64,000 nucleotides of DNA from Phallusia mammillata. Its lineage: Eukaryota > Chordata > Ascidiacea > Phlebobranchia > Ascidiidae. The stretch covers positions 314,937-378,936 of the forward strand of contig QLIY01000028.1 in the NCBI GenBank assembly GCA_003260075.1, in the 5' to 3' direction. The position numbers and the translations under genes were made by a program. Positions 36,437 through 49,336 of this stretch are shown one piece after another (positions within the stretch are counted from its first letter, which is position 1; every line of letters begins with the position of its first letter). The notes beneath the pieces were generated by a model that saw only the letters and a list, made by a program, of their open reading frames with translations, searched no databases and was not told the DNA's origin.

Positions 36437-39400
36437 AAAAATAACAAGTTTAGTTTTTATTTGGCGCCCATTACAGACTTAAACATGTGTTTCTTAAGAA
36501 ATTTATGGAGTTTTATAATTAGAATTTAAAACGCACTTTTCAACCTATTAAGCATTCAACATTTTGCCTACCTGTATTCTTTTCCATTGTATTTGTAATT
36601 AATACGGGGTAGCTCCCATTTGCCTGAACACGAATCATTCAACAAGACCTCTGGAGTTAACAAGACCGAGCCATCATCTTGTACTTTGGCTTCCGCCATG
36701 CTGCCCTCGATGTTAACCAAGTTCACGTCTAAAGGTGAAAAACATGCCTTGATCAATTGGTTAAAATCAGTGATGGGATTCAGCCGGTTTGCACCGGTTC
36801 TATAGAACCGTCTCACGAAATTGTATGAGATCAGCGAACCGGTTAGCATTACTGGTTACTGTCAATGGACTTTTGTAACANAATTGTATGAGATCAGCGA
36901 ACCGGTTAGCATTACTGGTTAATGTCAATAGACTGCTTGTAACAGAACCGGCTGAAAAAACATGACTTTTGTGATAGAACCGCCTGACAAAAAATTTGAA
37001 TCCCACTACTGGTTAAAATATAATCATTATTGTTTGGTTAAGAGTTTTGACCAAAATGGAAATCTAGACGTGCACATCCTAAAACCTACAAAATGTTACT
37101 GTTGGTATAATACGACGTGTCGTCTAATTATGACAAACACAAGAGACTTTAAATATAGTTTGTTCAACCTTTACCTTTTGGTGTTGTTTCATCAACTCCC
37201 AAAGGCAAAAAGTATCGTTTAAATTTCGTTGAACCTTTGTCTGGTGTCTGTAGTTTCCTCATGTTTTTCAAAAGGCTGCAAGATGATTAAAAAATGTCTT
37301 TAAATCTTGTGCGTACTGGAGTTAATCCAAGGGTTTTAGGTTGGATTTGAGCTTTTTACCCAAACGGCTTCGATTCAAACCACCCTTAACACTTATCCAC
37401 ATTTGCACCTTGGTAAACTTTCGGGCCGAATTCGGGATTTGTTCTTAAAAATGAAGGTTCGGGCCGGTTTTACAACTTTGCATAATGTGCATGCTTGATT
37501 TTTGAATCAAAAGTTGTTTTGTGTTAATCTTACTTACAAAAGGCCGTGATTCATGTCCGGGACTCCTGGGCAACACAAGTCAATCACCAAAAATTTTCTC
37601 TCTTCTACGCTTGTTTCAAAACTGTTGACGAAGTGGAAACAAAATTCCCCTTCAGTTGCATATCTTATTGGAATTTGAACACCCGACTTCTTGTCAATAA
37701 CATGAAACTGAAAAAATAAATACGTGATGCTTTTTACAACCAGCCTAAAATTATCGGTGTAGTAATGACAATACCAAGCTTAATAAGCGTCATTACCTTC
37801 TGGATCCGAATTTTTGGCTCTACCTTACCCGAAGCTTTAAAAATTAATGCTTGGGAAACCGGCTCGATTCGGTATGGAATCTTTAATAGGTCTGTCGTAC
37901 TGTGATTTTTGTATAAACATGTTGATCTTAGTTTTAAAGAAGGTTTAGTTTCCTAATATTTTCAAGCAATGAGCAAAACAAAGGGAATCTTAGGATATGC
38001 TTTTCTACCAAACATCCCGTTACGGCTTCCTTTAAAAACAGTATTTTTTTACCAGGGACATTCTTGAAGGGTCGACCCGAAATGAATCAATAGCTGGTTG
38101 CCACGTGGCCACTTTCCACAGAAATTTGGGAATTTGGATTCGATACGGTTGATCATGGAATGCGATACAGTTCTCAGTCAGTGCAAAGCTGAAAAGATAA
38201 GTTAACAAAAAGGTCAGTGATCGTGTTCACAATTTTGTGACCATTAGCTGTGTTAGTTTCTCTTTACGTAATGCCTTGTACCTATGCTCGCTAAGCCTTC
38301 TATGTAAGGTAGTGAATATGGATTGAGACTGATTGTTATAACATACCACCATGCAGAACATTTTTGAGTCACCTGTGAAAGTAGGTTGGTTGCAAGGGAT
38401 TGTCAACTTTTATACTTGAGTGTATTTTAATGTCTTGCAATGGATCTTCGTTGCCCAAACTACTCTCTGGAACTTTTACCACATTGTAGTAGGAATTTCG
38501 ACCAAAAGTAATTGCAAGATTGTAGTAATCCCCATTGGTATCTGCAGATATGTAGATAAATTGTTCGTATTATTAAGATCTTTAAACGCTTTACAAAAAC
38601 ATTTGCAAAAGAAACTCTGGTACCGTGTGTGTCAGAAGCCTATACTCTGAAATATAAAACATCAGTTTTTACGATTCACTTTCAACTCTTATAAAAACTA
38701 TAGACAATTTCTTAGGTTTTGAAAAGAAAATATTATATTAGTTTTTTGCGGTTTTCGTCTTGAAAAGTGATGTACCGATAACCAAACGTAGCTTGTTAGC
38801 TGCTCGCATGATTCTAAATGTTGAAAAACAATACTTTACTTTACTTACCATAGTGTGGGTGTGCGGTGCTCAAAGGTATGTTGATAATGTCCATCATATT
38901 GACCAGATTTTTGGTGTCGATGGTTTCAGGGTCAAAGCGATACGCCATACTACCATCCGTTATAGCGTAATGCACATTTCCTAACGACGCGATATTCACG
39001 TTGCAGTTGTCAATTGTCGGTGTTGTTGTAAGAATTGTAAAAAACCTGGAAATATTCGTAAGTTAAATTTTGCATTACCAAAACTAAACCGTCTATAATT
39101 ATGATTGGTTGTGTTGCAACAAAGTATAAAATCAGGTACACAAGTCACAGTTATTATTACTGTTACAAGAAATATACAACACTCATTTTTAATAGTAGTC
39201 TAAAACGATTCTCAGCAAATTTCTGTTTTACAATTACACTGAAATATATTTAAGTGTTTATGCTGCAAAAGGTTTTTGCGAAAATAAGGGAACCTCAACC
39301 TTGAAAATACGTTCTTGCATGGGGGGGGGGTTACAATTACACTGAAATATATTTAAGTGTTTATGCTGCAAAAGTTTTTTGCGAAAATAAGGGAACCTCA

Positions 39401-40095
39401 ACCTTGAAAATACGTTCTTGCATGGATCAGTATAGGACTTTGTGCCAAATCCTCCACATAAAATGCGGTTGTGTTTCCGATTTGTTTTGAACATCTCCGA
39501 CTGAACAAACTTTCCCGAGTATTTTACTTTGCCATTCTTGATGCTGAACCTGGTACATCGTCACTTCATTTGAAATTATAGCTTGATTAAAAAACGTTTA
39601 TATATAGGTCACATAGCAGTCGATTACACGAATGTCTTAAAAGTTTAACGAGAACCAAACTAATATTCTTAACACAGTTCATAATAACACGTAAATTTAA
39701 AAAAGAGACTAAAAAGCAAGTCAAGACAAGGCTGTTTATTAGTTTCAATCTAAACACAAACTTGTGAATAAACGCTGGTCCGTCAAACAAATGCTCAAAT
39801 TTATCAGGTCCCAGTTCAAACTCGCCAGGCCCGTTGCGCAGTACATCTCCATTCAACCAATCAGGAATACATCCTAACATGAAAAAAATACGTCGGAACG
39901 TGTGAAATAAGATGTACGTGATACATTATAAAATTAGACCTAGTTCTATGTTTGCGTTTATACAAGTTTTGTTTTCCCACCGTGTCACTCTCATGCTTAC
40001 TTACCTTTAACATTGCACTCTTGTGGTTCTTTCTCATCAGCAGTAACAAGGCGACCGGCTGAAAAATCAATTAGTTTTTCGTCAGTGCCTTCCAT
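35027..40095 (-). CDS. Carotenoid cleavage oxygenase (BCO/RPE65 family), copy A
   Basis: Twelve exons on the minus strand: 40005-40095, 39756-39873, 39403-39549, 38849-39045, 38373-38541, 38053-38188, 37538-37707, 37175-37275, 36572-36728, 35917-36013, 35353-35511 and 35027-35080; about 530 residues, the usual family length. Start [11 protein letters not shown]. Hallmarks: [13 protein letters not shown] near the N-terminus, [15 protein letters not shown], and the four iron-ligand histidines in [19 protein letters not shown] and the last exon's LSFHAIF. The family uses non-haem iron to cleave or isomerise carotenoids and retinoids in the cytosol or at membranes. All ligands are intact, so an active enzyme is likely; the substrate cannot be read from sequence. 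Exon 10 and part of exons 3 and 9 are duplicated by assembly joints, and the second exon 10 copy (about 36285-36369) reads TKTG where the first reads TQTG. An hAT-like MITE sits in the intron before exon 9. Confidence 0.88.
35790..36571. repeat. Joint-flanked duplication of oxygenase A exon 10 and intron 9
   Basis: About 35790-35998 recurs at about 36163-36369, and about 36030-36149 recurs at 36437-36570. The joins are G runs at 36150-36159 (10) and 36370-36434 (65). The two exon 10 copies differ by TQTG and TKTG, consistent with two alleles. Confidence 0.8.
36768..37011. mobile_element. hAT-like MITE, same family, with an assembly joint inside
   Basis: Begins CAGTGATGGGATTCAGCC and ends GAATCCCACTACTG. 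It is flanked by perfect 8-bp duplications gttaaaat at 36760-36767 and 37012-37019. An N at 36881 separates two near-identical copies of an internal segment (about 36824-36880 and 36882-36941), so the true element is probably about 180-185 bp. It lies in intron 8 of oxygenase copy A. Confidence 0.85.
39229..39424. repeat. Joint-flanked duplication at oxygenase A exon 3 end
   Basis: 39229-39320 and 39331-39424 match and are separated by ten G. Only the second copy is continuous with exon 3. Confidence 0.8.
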
Positions 40096-42457
40096 CAAAT
40101 AACACTGACAACATAGATGGTATGGTACAATATATGTCTGTTAGCCGCCCTCTGTAAACAAAAAACCTAAACATTCAGTATTGACCCTGACTTTTTACAT
40201 TATATGTTCAACCATGGATTTAACCTTCCTCTGTGGCCTTACCTAAAATCTGTAATGATACAACTTCAGCTCAGTAAATATCTAAATGTTGCTGTCTTCC
40301 CTGATCGGTAGTACGATCAATAGAAGGTTGCACAAAACAAATCACTTCCACACACTGGGGGCAAGTTGCTATTAATATTCTCGACCTAACATTCTTCACG
40401 CGTGCTTAGTGTAGTTTCCTCTTACTACTCCCACACAACCATTGTTATTTGACGTCAATGTATGGTGTCAATTTCGTCGCACGTAGTAGGCTTAAATTGC
40501 TTACATTGAGTAGTTTTTGGTCCGTTGAATAAATTAAAATACATCTGTTCCAAAGTCAGTTCACTAAAAGCTTTGATATTTTATGGCTTGCTATGGTCCA
40601 GTACTAAACAATGGTTGTTGCGTACTTGACTTTTTGTGTTGTCGATTTATTGTAAAAAATCTGTTGCCTTATGCCTAATCTGCCAGAAACTGTCACAAAC
40701 CACATTGTAAAGTTGCTATAGTAACCGAGTCAAAACATACAAAAACACCACTTGCTTCCTGTATCGCTTTATCAAGTCATTAAAAATTATCTCAATGCTT
40801 GCACCTAAATTATTAATACTAAGCATTTTTGCAACATGTCTAGTTTAGTGTAACACTGGGCATAAGTTTTCCTCTTCATTGCTGTCAATTACGATCTAAT
40901 AACAACATATCATGTAGAAATTTCGTTAGTGATCCTATAGGTCTGATGAAAAAACTTTCGACCGGTCTATTTTTCTGTGTAAACCTCTTCTATTTACCCA
41001 CACGACTAGCTAGTTTGCAGCAAATTCCTCCCGTACAGTGGCTTCCAATGGTGTAGCTCCGAAACGTTCTACTTCTATTCGCCAATCGTGCCTTTTTCTC
41101 CATTCCGCCTTAATGCTACGCAGCTATTTCCGGCTTAGAGCGATATAGTCAGGGTTGCCATCCTGTTTCTAAGAAATATCATTTTTTGGCTTGCGTCCTT
41201 TGTTTGAGTTATAACAACGTGAAATGCATTGTTTCTACTTCGTTTTTGATCAAAAAAGACCCTCTTAAACAAAATAAAGAAACGCATTGTTCAGTTACAT
41301 TAGCACAGTACTGGATAAGATACGTACTTTTACTGTAGAAGTTTAGAACTTTTCTTGGCATAAACGTTTTGAAACTAATTGCATAGTTGCATTTTTTTCG
41401 AAAAATAATCTTTTGATTAAGTAAAAGTTTCTTTGATTAAGTAAAACTTACATGTAGCACAAGTCGATGGCAGCCCGGCCATATCGCTAATAGAATTTGT
41501 CCAACACAGCTCTATGAGTCCATAACATTATGTTTCTCAGCATAATTTTCTTGTTTAAAAAGTGGTTACATATCAATGTTCCGCATGTGTAGGAATTTTA
41601 ACTTTGTTTACATCATGTGTTGCTTTCTCGGTGCGATTTATCAACACTGGCTTTCGTGTCTCAACTCCGTACACCTACTGCACTGGTAGCTAACTGATTG
41701 CAAGCGTAAATGACCAGCGGCTAAATAAGGTGCTCAACTAACTTGTTTTAGGTTTGCGGGTTATGTTTGAAATAAAACCATGTGTCTGCATGGCAATGTC
41801 AGTGACACCGATTTGGTATATTTAAACAGCAGCGGTTTTTGCAGTCACATGAGTGTCATGACTTAAATTTGACTCAATGCTTCGTTACGCAAAGATACTT
41901 ACACATCTCGCTGCAGCCTTGACTTACTTTAATGTATCGTTTATTGGCGTTGTCCGTTTTCGTTTTTGATTTGTACAAAGGAATTCAGAACGTTTCCAGG
42001 TGTTGTGACTTTATTGCGAAAGAAGCTAGTACATATAGAATCAAGCTGAATCTGTGCATTATAATGGAGTTCTTAATTTATCCTAATGCAAAAAGAACAA
42101 ACGGTTTGCTTGTTAAACAACCCTATTGAACAGCTGACAAATTTGTTTAACTTTATATTTTACCAACTTATTTCTAAAGAAAATAAGATAGGTTTCTTTT
42201 CCTAAAGATGACCACCTTAAATATAAAACTGTAATGCTACTGGTTTTACGATTTGGGATACGCATCTTGTAAATGCTGACCAGGCGCTATTTCGCTGTTT
42301 ATTAACAAGATAGCCAATGTACAATAACGTAGCAAAAAATATGAAAGGACTTATGTTAACTATACATATGTAAAAATAGAAATTAGTTGCATAGAAAGCG
42401 GGGAATGACATTTTGCTTCAGTTGAATGAATTGTTGATATTCTTCCACTTCTAAACT
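40096..42457. other. Intergenic region between oxygenase copies A and B
   Basis: Contains the copy A promoter element. About 41580-41800 resembles about 51080-51280 in the next intergenic region, a remnant of the tandem duplication. No gene supported. Confidence 0.5.
40121..40135 (-). promoter_or_regulatory. TATA-like element upstream of oxygenase copy A
   Basis: On the minus strand this reads ATATATTGTACCATA, about 30-40 bases before the start codon at 40095. Equivalent elements occur in front of copies B and C in otherwise diverged sequence. Short 5' leader and conserved position suggest a core promoter; no transcript data are available. Confidence 0.4.
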
Positions 42458-45400
42458 TTAGGTTTTGATGTCAAAAACTCCATGAAATGATACTGGAAGT
42501 TTAGTATCCACCTAAAAATATGATTACGTCCAATTATATAGCAAGGAGTTTTAGGCAAAAGTCAAGTTCAAAGAGTTTTGTAATTACTAAACTGTAGACT
42601 CTTTAACTGGCGTGCTACGAGCAAAAGGTGATTTATTTCGTATAAAATAGTTTTAAAACCTGCTTATGATGTTTTGTGTTAAATTCAGAACTTGTTCATA
42701 CTTCTGCACGGGCTATTTCCGTGAATGTCTTTGCATCGAGAATTAGCATAAACACTGGTTTAGCAGGATCTTGGTTTAAAACAGTTGAAAGTATGATTCC
42801 GTCATCTTCTTCGGTTGCTCCTGGTCTCTCCACAAATACTGGCTCCGATGGCAAACAGCCCTAAACGTACAAACAACCATAACGTGATGGTGGGATAGCC
42901 TAGCACCTTTATATCCCACGAATGCATAACTTGCTCAAGGAAAACATTTTACTAAGGTTTCTTAAAACTTAATCGTCCATTAATGAAAGGTACAACAGCA
43001 AAGCGGTCCAGGGAGTTGAGATTAATTTCCTATGTGTCGAAACATAAACTGGTAAACAAATGACATATAAGACTGATTTCTGGTTCCGCAAATGCAAACA
43101 CATTTTTTTCAATTGTTTTCGTTTTTTATCCAGCCCAAGTTTTAAAACTTAAAATGCTATTCCTATTAACAATACTTGTTTCTGCTTATATGCGACCTTG
43201 GTACGAGTAGGACTAGTTCATGCCCAATCAAAAATTTAAGTCGGCGTATCTCCGGCCAAGTGTTGATTTGGGGGGGGGGGTCTAAAAGATCCTTTTTAAG
43301 ATTTTTAACTCACTTGGGTTTAATCAATTGGTTTAAAAGTAGTAACATTGTTGAAGGTAAAAAACGAAAATTAAGTACATTTTTATGAAAAGTAGTAAAA
43401 AAGAAATTCACAAAGCTGTCCTAGGTATCATATGATTACCCAATCAAAAATTTAAGTCGGCGTATCTCCGGCCAAGTGTTGATTTGACCAGTTTATGCCT
43501 GGGTCAGATCACACTCGGCCATGTGGACCTAATTTAGCGATTGTCGAAGATAATGGGGGGGGGGCGGGGGATAAATGCTCTTTTTCAATTTTGTCTTAAA
43601 TTTCAATAGTGTTCAATTTAACCTGCGTTAAAATGTGGTGTATGTTTTGAAACGCTTGGCAAAATGCATGGATATTAAAACGGCCGGGGCTCGTTTCAGT
43701 TTGATCATAGGACATCTCATATCTGATGTGACGAAAAAATCAAAATGTAGTGCGTTAAAATGGCGTCGTTTTTTTGGTGAAATTATATCACCATTTGGTT
43801 CAAGCTACAGCAGGAACTGACTTTCGGATGAAGAAAAGCGCAATGTTTTTTAATAGCTGTTGGGTAACGTTGAAACAAATTTAAAAAGACTGTACAGTTT
43901 ATCACATAAAGGCAGCGCCAAGGTATTGTTTGGAAACTTTGAAAACTTTGTGTGCAACCACACTCTTGTCCAAATTGTTCCTTTGTGAAACAAACAACGT
44001 CCTATTGTGTAATTGGTTGACGAAATCACGTGAGTATGTATTTGAATATGATAGGCTAATTATTCGCGACTTGTGCCTCATGTTTATTACAAAGTTTGGC
44101 AGTTGGAGTGAGAGGTGTTACAGTGTCACTGTTATGACTTTTTCGAAACCTTGGCAACAACTGTTAATACAGCTTGAATGGAATTGTCGTTTGCTATACA
44201 ACAATGGCGAACAGTGTAGTCTGTGATATTAAAGGAATTATTTAGATTTTATTTTTCTCATCGCATGTGTAAGTGTTAGAAGTCTGAACTAACTTGCAGT
44301 CATTCTGTTTACAGATGTTTTATCACGCTGTGAGCAAGAGCTGGGGAATGGAATGAGGACGTGGACTACGGCCATCACTGACATTGAATTAAAAGATTAA
44401 AAGCGAAAATGTTCTTTTTAATACAAAGTGTACGAAATAAATATGTTGTGTCATTTTTGCCATGCGCCGAGGTAAAGAAATATGTAAATTTCTCGTGTTT
44501 AGGCTTGGGACATGTAAGGGTTATCTTAATTTTAACATGTTTATATTTGGAACACCCAAGTGTTATCGTACTTGCGCAGTACATAATGCAAGTGTGGGCC
44601 ACCAAAAGGCCGATGTCAAATTTCAGGGGTATAAACAAGTGCCTAACCCAATTTTATCCATGGACTATAACAACTGCCCATGTATGACTGATCGGGGGGG
44701 GGGGGTTTTTGCGATGCGCCGTGGTAAAGAAATATGTAAATTTCTCGTGTTTAGGCTTGGGACATGTGAGGGTTATCTTAATTTTAACATGTTTATATTT
44801 GGAACACCCAAGTGTTACCGTACTTGCGCAGTGCATAATGCACGTGTGGGCCATCAAAAGGCCGATGTCAAATTTCAGGGGTATAAACAAGTGTCTATCC
44901 CAATTTAAATGGACTATAACAACTGCCCATGTATGACTGATCGATAATTTATAGATAAATCAAACTTGGGGTGGTGATAAATTTCTGATTGGGAATGGAA
45001 AGGTCCGGCATGAGCCTTAGGCCAAGATTCTTGTTCGCTTACAGCCTTACAACGACATGACTGGAAGCCTTCNTGTTGTACGCCCCACCAAGCTTCTTAC
45101 GAAAACCAATCAAAGAAGTATTGTAACATACCGCTTCTTTCCACTTGATTCCGGTTTTGGTTTGAATGTCAGCCTTAACTAATTGACCTCCACCATCTGG
45201 ATCAAAGAACGATACTGAATAAAAATACCTGCAAACGCAAAATGGTTAAATTAGACTAATGTCGTTTGTTAGGTAGACTTTGTTATCCAAAAATATAACA
45301 GTTTTTCACTACTAAACCTCAAGGCATACGTAAATTCAATCAATGTTTTTGCGTACCTGTAATCTTTTCCATTATATTTGTAGTTGATGCGAGGCAGCTC

Positions 45401-48400
45401 CAAAACGCCTGAATGTGCTTCATCCAATAACAACTCCGCAGTTAAAAAGACCGATCCATCATCCTGTACTTTCGATTCTGCCATGCTGCCCTCAATGTTA
45501 ACCAAGTTAACGTCTGTAGGTGAAAAAATATAATCAATTTTCTTGTTGACGCTATAGTTGTCCGTAGTTGCACATCATGTAAAACAAGTATCAGTTGTTG
45601 TTGTTAGTTCAACACAACGTCACTCTGATAATAATAAAAGCTAATCAAACTTCGTTGTAATTTGTTCAACCTCTACCTTTTGGTGTTGTTTCATCAACTT
45701 CCAAGGGAAGGATATATCGTTTAAATTTCGTTGGCGTTGATTTATTCGGCATCATAGGCTTCCTCATATTCTTTAATATGCTGTAAAAAAACTCACACAT
45801 TTGCACAATTTTGTATGAACTTAATTTGTGTTCTTTTTTTGAAAGCATGTAGCTGAAGTCATTTCATATTTAGACTAAAATCTTCTCATATGTACTTACA
45901 AAAGTCCATCATTCATATTCTTGCCTGCTGGGCAACACAAGTCAATCACCAGAAATTTTCTCCCGTTTGAGCTTGTTTCAAAACTATTAACAAAGTGGAA
46001 ACAAAACTCTCCCTCAGTTGCATATCTTATTGGTATCTGATCACCCGACTTCTTGTCAATAACACAAAACTACAAAACATAAAATGTTTTTGTGATTTTT
46101 TAAAATCCACAATGTTATAACGCAGTAATTCAAGTCAATACTACACGTTGAATAAACGAAATATTTTTTCTTCCTAATGGCTTTTTGTTAAGTCTCTTTC
46201 ACCAACGGTCATTGTGCTACAATCTTCCATTGCCCAAATGAAGGCAAAGGACGTCGAAACGACGGTTACATTAAAATAAAAAATCTGCTGGTCGAGTAAT
46301 AAATCTTGCTGCTGTATGCCGGACAACAATAGTTGATTTTTTTTGCCCATTCACAAAAAATTGCAAAAAGTGATATTGCAAAAAGTGTGGTTGTTCACTT
46401 ATTAGATAAAGTCAGACAAACTTAGTGTGTTACACCAGTATAATGGGGGGGGGGTGCCCATTCACAAAAAATTGCAAAAAGTGATATTGCAAAAAAGTGT
46501 GGTTGTTGACTTATTAGATAAAGTCAGACAAACTTAGTGTGTTACACCAGTATAATAATTTTTCGGTTAAATACTCTATCGGATACAGTCAGACAAATTT
46601 AGCGTCGCATAAAACTAGTGTAATAATTTTCCTGGTAAATACTCTGTGGTGGCTTTATTAACATTGTTACCAGGGACTTTCTTGAGTGGTCGACCCGAAA
46701 TGAATCAACAAGTGGTTGCCACGTGGCCGCTTTCCACAGAAATTTGGGAACGTGGATTCGATATGGTTGATCATGGAATGCAATGAAGTTTTTGGTGAGT
46801 GCAAAGCTAAAAACATACCTTTGTTTTAAAGGTCAGTTCACTAAAACACACAACGTAGGCTTCACTTGACAAAAACTTAAAATTACCGTTTGTGTTTAAC
46901 TGGGTAAATTCATTTATTTTTCTTAAACTCTATTTCTGGCAAAACATCAACTATTTCGCTTAGGTCCGTAAGTGTCGTTGTAATGAAGTAGTTTGTATGT
47001 TTTTGAATCTTTGAGGTAAGGACAATGCTTATAGGATTTTTAAAATGGCAGTAACAGCAGGGTTAGAACCAACAGTCTTGCATACTAAAACTTTTACCTT
47101 AAGCATACCGTCGTTTTGCAACATGGTACGCCAGGCCTATTAAAGGCGTAATGGTAAATCAGCAATCACCAAGCACTTCCATATGACAAATCATGGACTA
47201 TAAAAATCTAGCGTGCGGTGAACTTTAGACCCAAGATTAAGCTTTTCCGGGAATGGCACTCTACCAACTAAGCGTCGAATCACAAGCACAGTTGTATGCC
47301 TCGTATGCTGCACATGCCAGCTTTACATGATCGCTGATTTGCATGAACGCTTCATGGCTGGCATTATTATATGTTACATGTCATTTGTTTAAATACTTAC
47401 AAGGCAAATATCGAAAGAACTACCTGTGAAAATAGGTTGGTTGCAAGGGATTGTCTACTTTTATCTTTGCGTGAATTTTCATGTCGAACAACGGATCTTC
47501 TTTTCCCAAACTACTCGCTGGAACTTTCACCACATTGTAGTAAGCATTTCGACCGAATGTTATTGCAAGATTGTAGTAATCCCCGTTGGTGTCTGTTGAT
47601 TTGGAGATAACTTTTTACAAATGTAAGATTAGATCACAAAATATATTTGCGACATACAGCTTTTGTTTGCTGAAACATCATCTTTAAAATTTTTATTTGT
47701 TCTTCACAATAGCCGAAATTTTAAATTCGCTTATCTCATTCTAAGAATTGTTTAGAAAACTCGAATTTTCGCTTACCGATGTGTGGGTGGGCTGTGCTCA
47801 ATGGAATGTTGAGAACGTCAACCATACTGACTAGCTTTTTTGTGTCCAGTGTTTCAGGGTCAAAGCGATAAGCAAAACCACCATCGGTTAAAGCGTAATG
47901 CACATTTCCCAACGACGCTATATTCACGTTGCAATTTTCCAGAGATGGAGATGTTGTAAGAACTGTGAAAAACCTGAAAATAAAACTTAGTTTTTCGGAA
48001 AATACATTCATACATTGTACCAATAACATATCCCCCAACAGAAGTCTGAATCAACATTCAACAAATTGTGCAACTGAATTTTCTCCTTTAGTAAAGTCGA
48101 AGCATATGGATTAGAAATTGCGCTTAGATTGTATGTAGGCATATCAAAAAGGGTATCAAGTAGTTTAAAATTAAACAAACTACTACCTTGAAAATATGTT
48201 CTTGCATGGGTCTGGGTAGGACTTGGTGCCTAATCCTCCACACAAAATACGGTTGTATTGTCGATTGGTTTTAAACATCTCCGAACGAACAAACTTTCCC
48301 GAATAGGTCACTTCGCCATTCTTGATGCTGAACCTTTAACGGTATCATGTTATGTCAGAGTTAAAGATCCGTTGGTAATAGTCGGCCACGTTAACGGTAA

Positions 48401-49295
48401 CTACACCAGAGTTGTCCGGCCGGGTTCTAGCTTGAGTTTTGACAAACCCTACATGCCTGGCATCATTTTTGCCGCTTTTTCTCCAACTTTTCGTGTGCTT
48501 CTTTTTTGTTAAAATCTGGATTTGGTCTAAATTTCCAGCCCACTTAGAATTTTGAGCCACACAGCAAACATAACAAAAAATTACAAACGTGGCACTATCT
48601 AATGTCAACACTGCTGTTGATAATACAAACCTTTGAAAACGCCAGTCTAGCAGCTTTTATTAAACCAAATTTGAAAATAGGTACACAATGCACGGTTTTG
48701 AATGATCTGAGCAGAAAAATTCGAGCCTATATTGGTGTATAAAACATAACTACGTTTCGACAGGTACTATTGCCATCATCAGGTCGTCAGAAATAAAAGT
48801 AATAGAAGGCATGCAACCAGTTGCCGCACAACGTTAAAAAAGGCACTACACGAAGTTTTTATTTCTGACGACCTGATGATGATAATAGTACGAAACGTAG
48901 TCATTTTTGTGCACAAATACAGGCTCTGATTTATTTCCTCAAAATTGAAAATAATGTTTACTAATTTAGCAACACAAACTTGTGAATAAACGCGTGTCCA
49001 TCAAATAAATGCCCGAACTTATCAGGTCCAACCTCAAACTCGCCAGGCCCGTTGCGCAGTACATCTCCATTCAACCAATCAGGAATACAACCTACGAAAT
49101 GTAGGATAGAAAAAATGGAAATAAACAGTCGTGGTTAAGATCTACATGCAATGCAAGTCTTTGAACCAAGTCGAATTGAATCACATTTACCCTGTCTTTT
49201 TTACCTTTCACTTGACACTCCTGAGATTCTTTCTCATCAGCAGTAACAAGGCGACCGACTGAGTAGTCGATCAGTGTTTCGCCGGTATTGTCCAT
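42458..49295 (-). CDS. Carotenoid cleavage oxygenase (BCO/RPE65 family), copy B
   Basis: Twelve exons on the minus strand: 49205-49295, 48974-49091, 48187-48333, 47777-47973, 47424-47592, 46671-46806, 45900-46069, 45677-45780, 45357-45513, 45132-45228, 42702-42860 and 42458-42511. Phases match copies A and C; all lengths match except exon 8, which has one extra codon. Start [16 protein letters not shown]. Seen: [26 protein letters not shown], a histidine at the exon 5/6 junction, [11 protein letters not shown], and the final [13 protein letters not shown]. All four iron-ligand histidines are present. Intron 10 is unusually long, about 1.84 kb, and holds two joint-flanked duplications (43223-43486 and 44454-44944) plus an N at 45073; some of that length is probably assembly error. 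A hammerhead-like inverted repeat lies in intron 2. Function as for copy A, substrate unknown. Confidence 0.87.
43223..43486. repeat. Duplicated 48-bp segment with G-run joints
   Basis: 43223-43270 recurs at 43439-43486. A G run (43270-43280) directly follows the first copy and another lies at 43555-43564. Intron 10 of oxygenase copy B. Confidence 0.7.
44454..44944. repeat. Joint-flanked duplication, about 240 bp each
   Basis: 44454-44694 and 44706-44944 are about 95% alike by eye and separated by about twelve G. Intron 10 of oxygenase copy B. Confidence 0.8.
46344..46556. repeat. Joint-flanked duplication, about 101 bp each
   Basis: 46344-46444 and 46455-46556 are near-identical and separated by ten G. 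Intron 6 of oxygenase copy B. Confidence 0.8.
47125..47290 (-). repeat. Degraded copy of the tRNA-derived SINE
   Basis: Shares blocks with 7165-7332, including cgccaggcc, a variant of attgaaggcgt, atcaccaagca, catatg, aaaaatctag and a decayed tRNA-like part (ctctaccaact). It lies in intron 5 of oxygenase copy B. The RNA polymerase III boxes are damaged. Confidence 0.55.
48723..48926. repeat. Inverted repeat with two hammerhead-like cores
   Basis: Arms of about 60-85 bases face each other, from gagcct at 48723 to aggctc at 48926. Each arm holds CCTGATGATG and CGAAACG: on the minus strand at 48753-48783 and on the plus strand at 48872-48897. CTGATGA followed by GAAA is the conserved core of hammerhead ribozymes, known from Penelope-like retroelements. 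Helix II is poorly formed in both copies, so activity is doubtful. It lies in intron 2 of oxygenase copy B. Confidence 0.55.
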
Positions 49296-49320
49296 TTATT
49301 AAAACTTACCATAAATGTGG

Positions 49321-49336
49321 TATGATACGATATATT
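49321..49336 (-). promoter_or_regulatory. TATA-like element upstream of oxygenase copy B
   Basis: Minus strand AATATATCGTATCATA, about 25-40 bases before the start codon at 49295. It aligns with the elements of copies A and C. Confidence 0.4.

Noticed and set aside
36121..36447. Polyproline fused to an oxygenase-like segment
   Set aside because: An exon 10 copy joined to a 65-base G run; a joining artefact, not a new protein.
42676..42864. Plus-strand frames over oxygenase exon 11 (also near 35327 and 52507)
   Set aside because: Antisense shadows of the three conserved exons; the repeated pattern comes from the minus-strand coding sequence.
44454..44944. Tandem gene-like frames in duplicate
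   Set aside because: The two copies are an assembly duplication around a G run in an oxygenase intron, with no family match.
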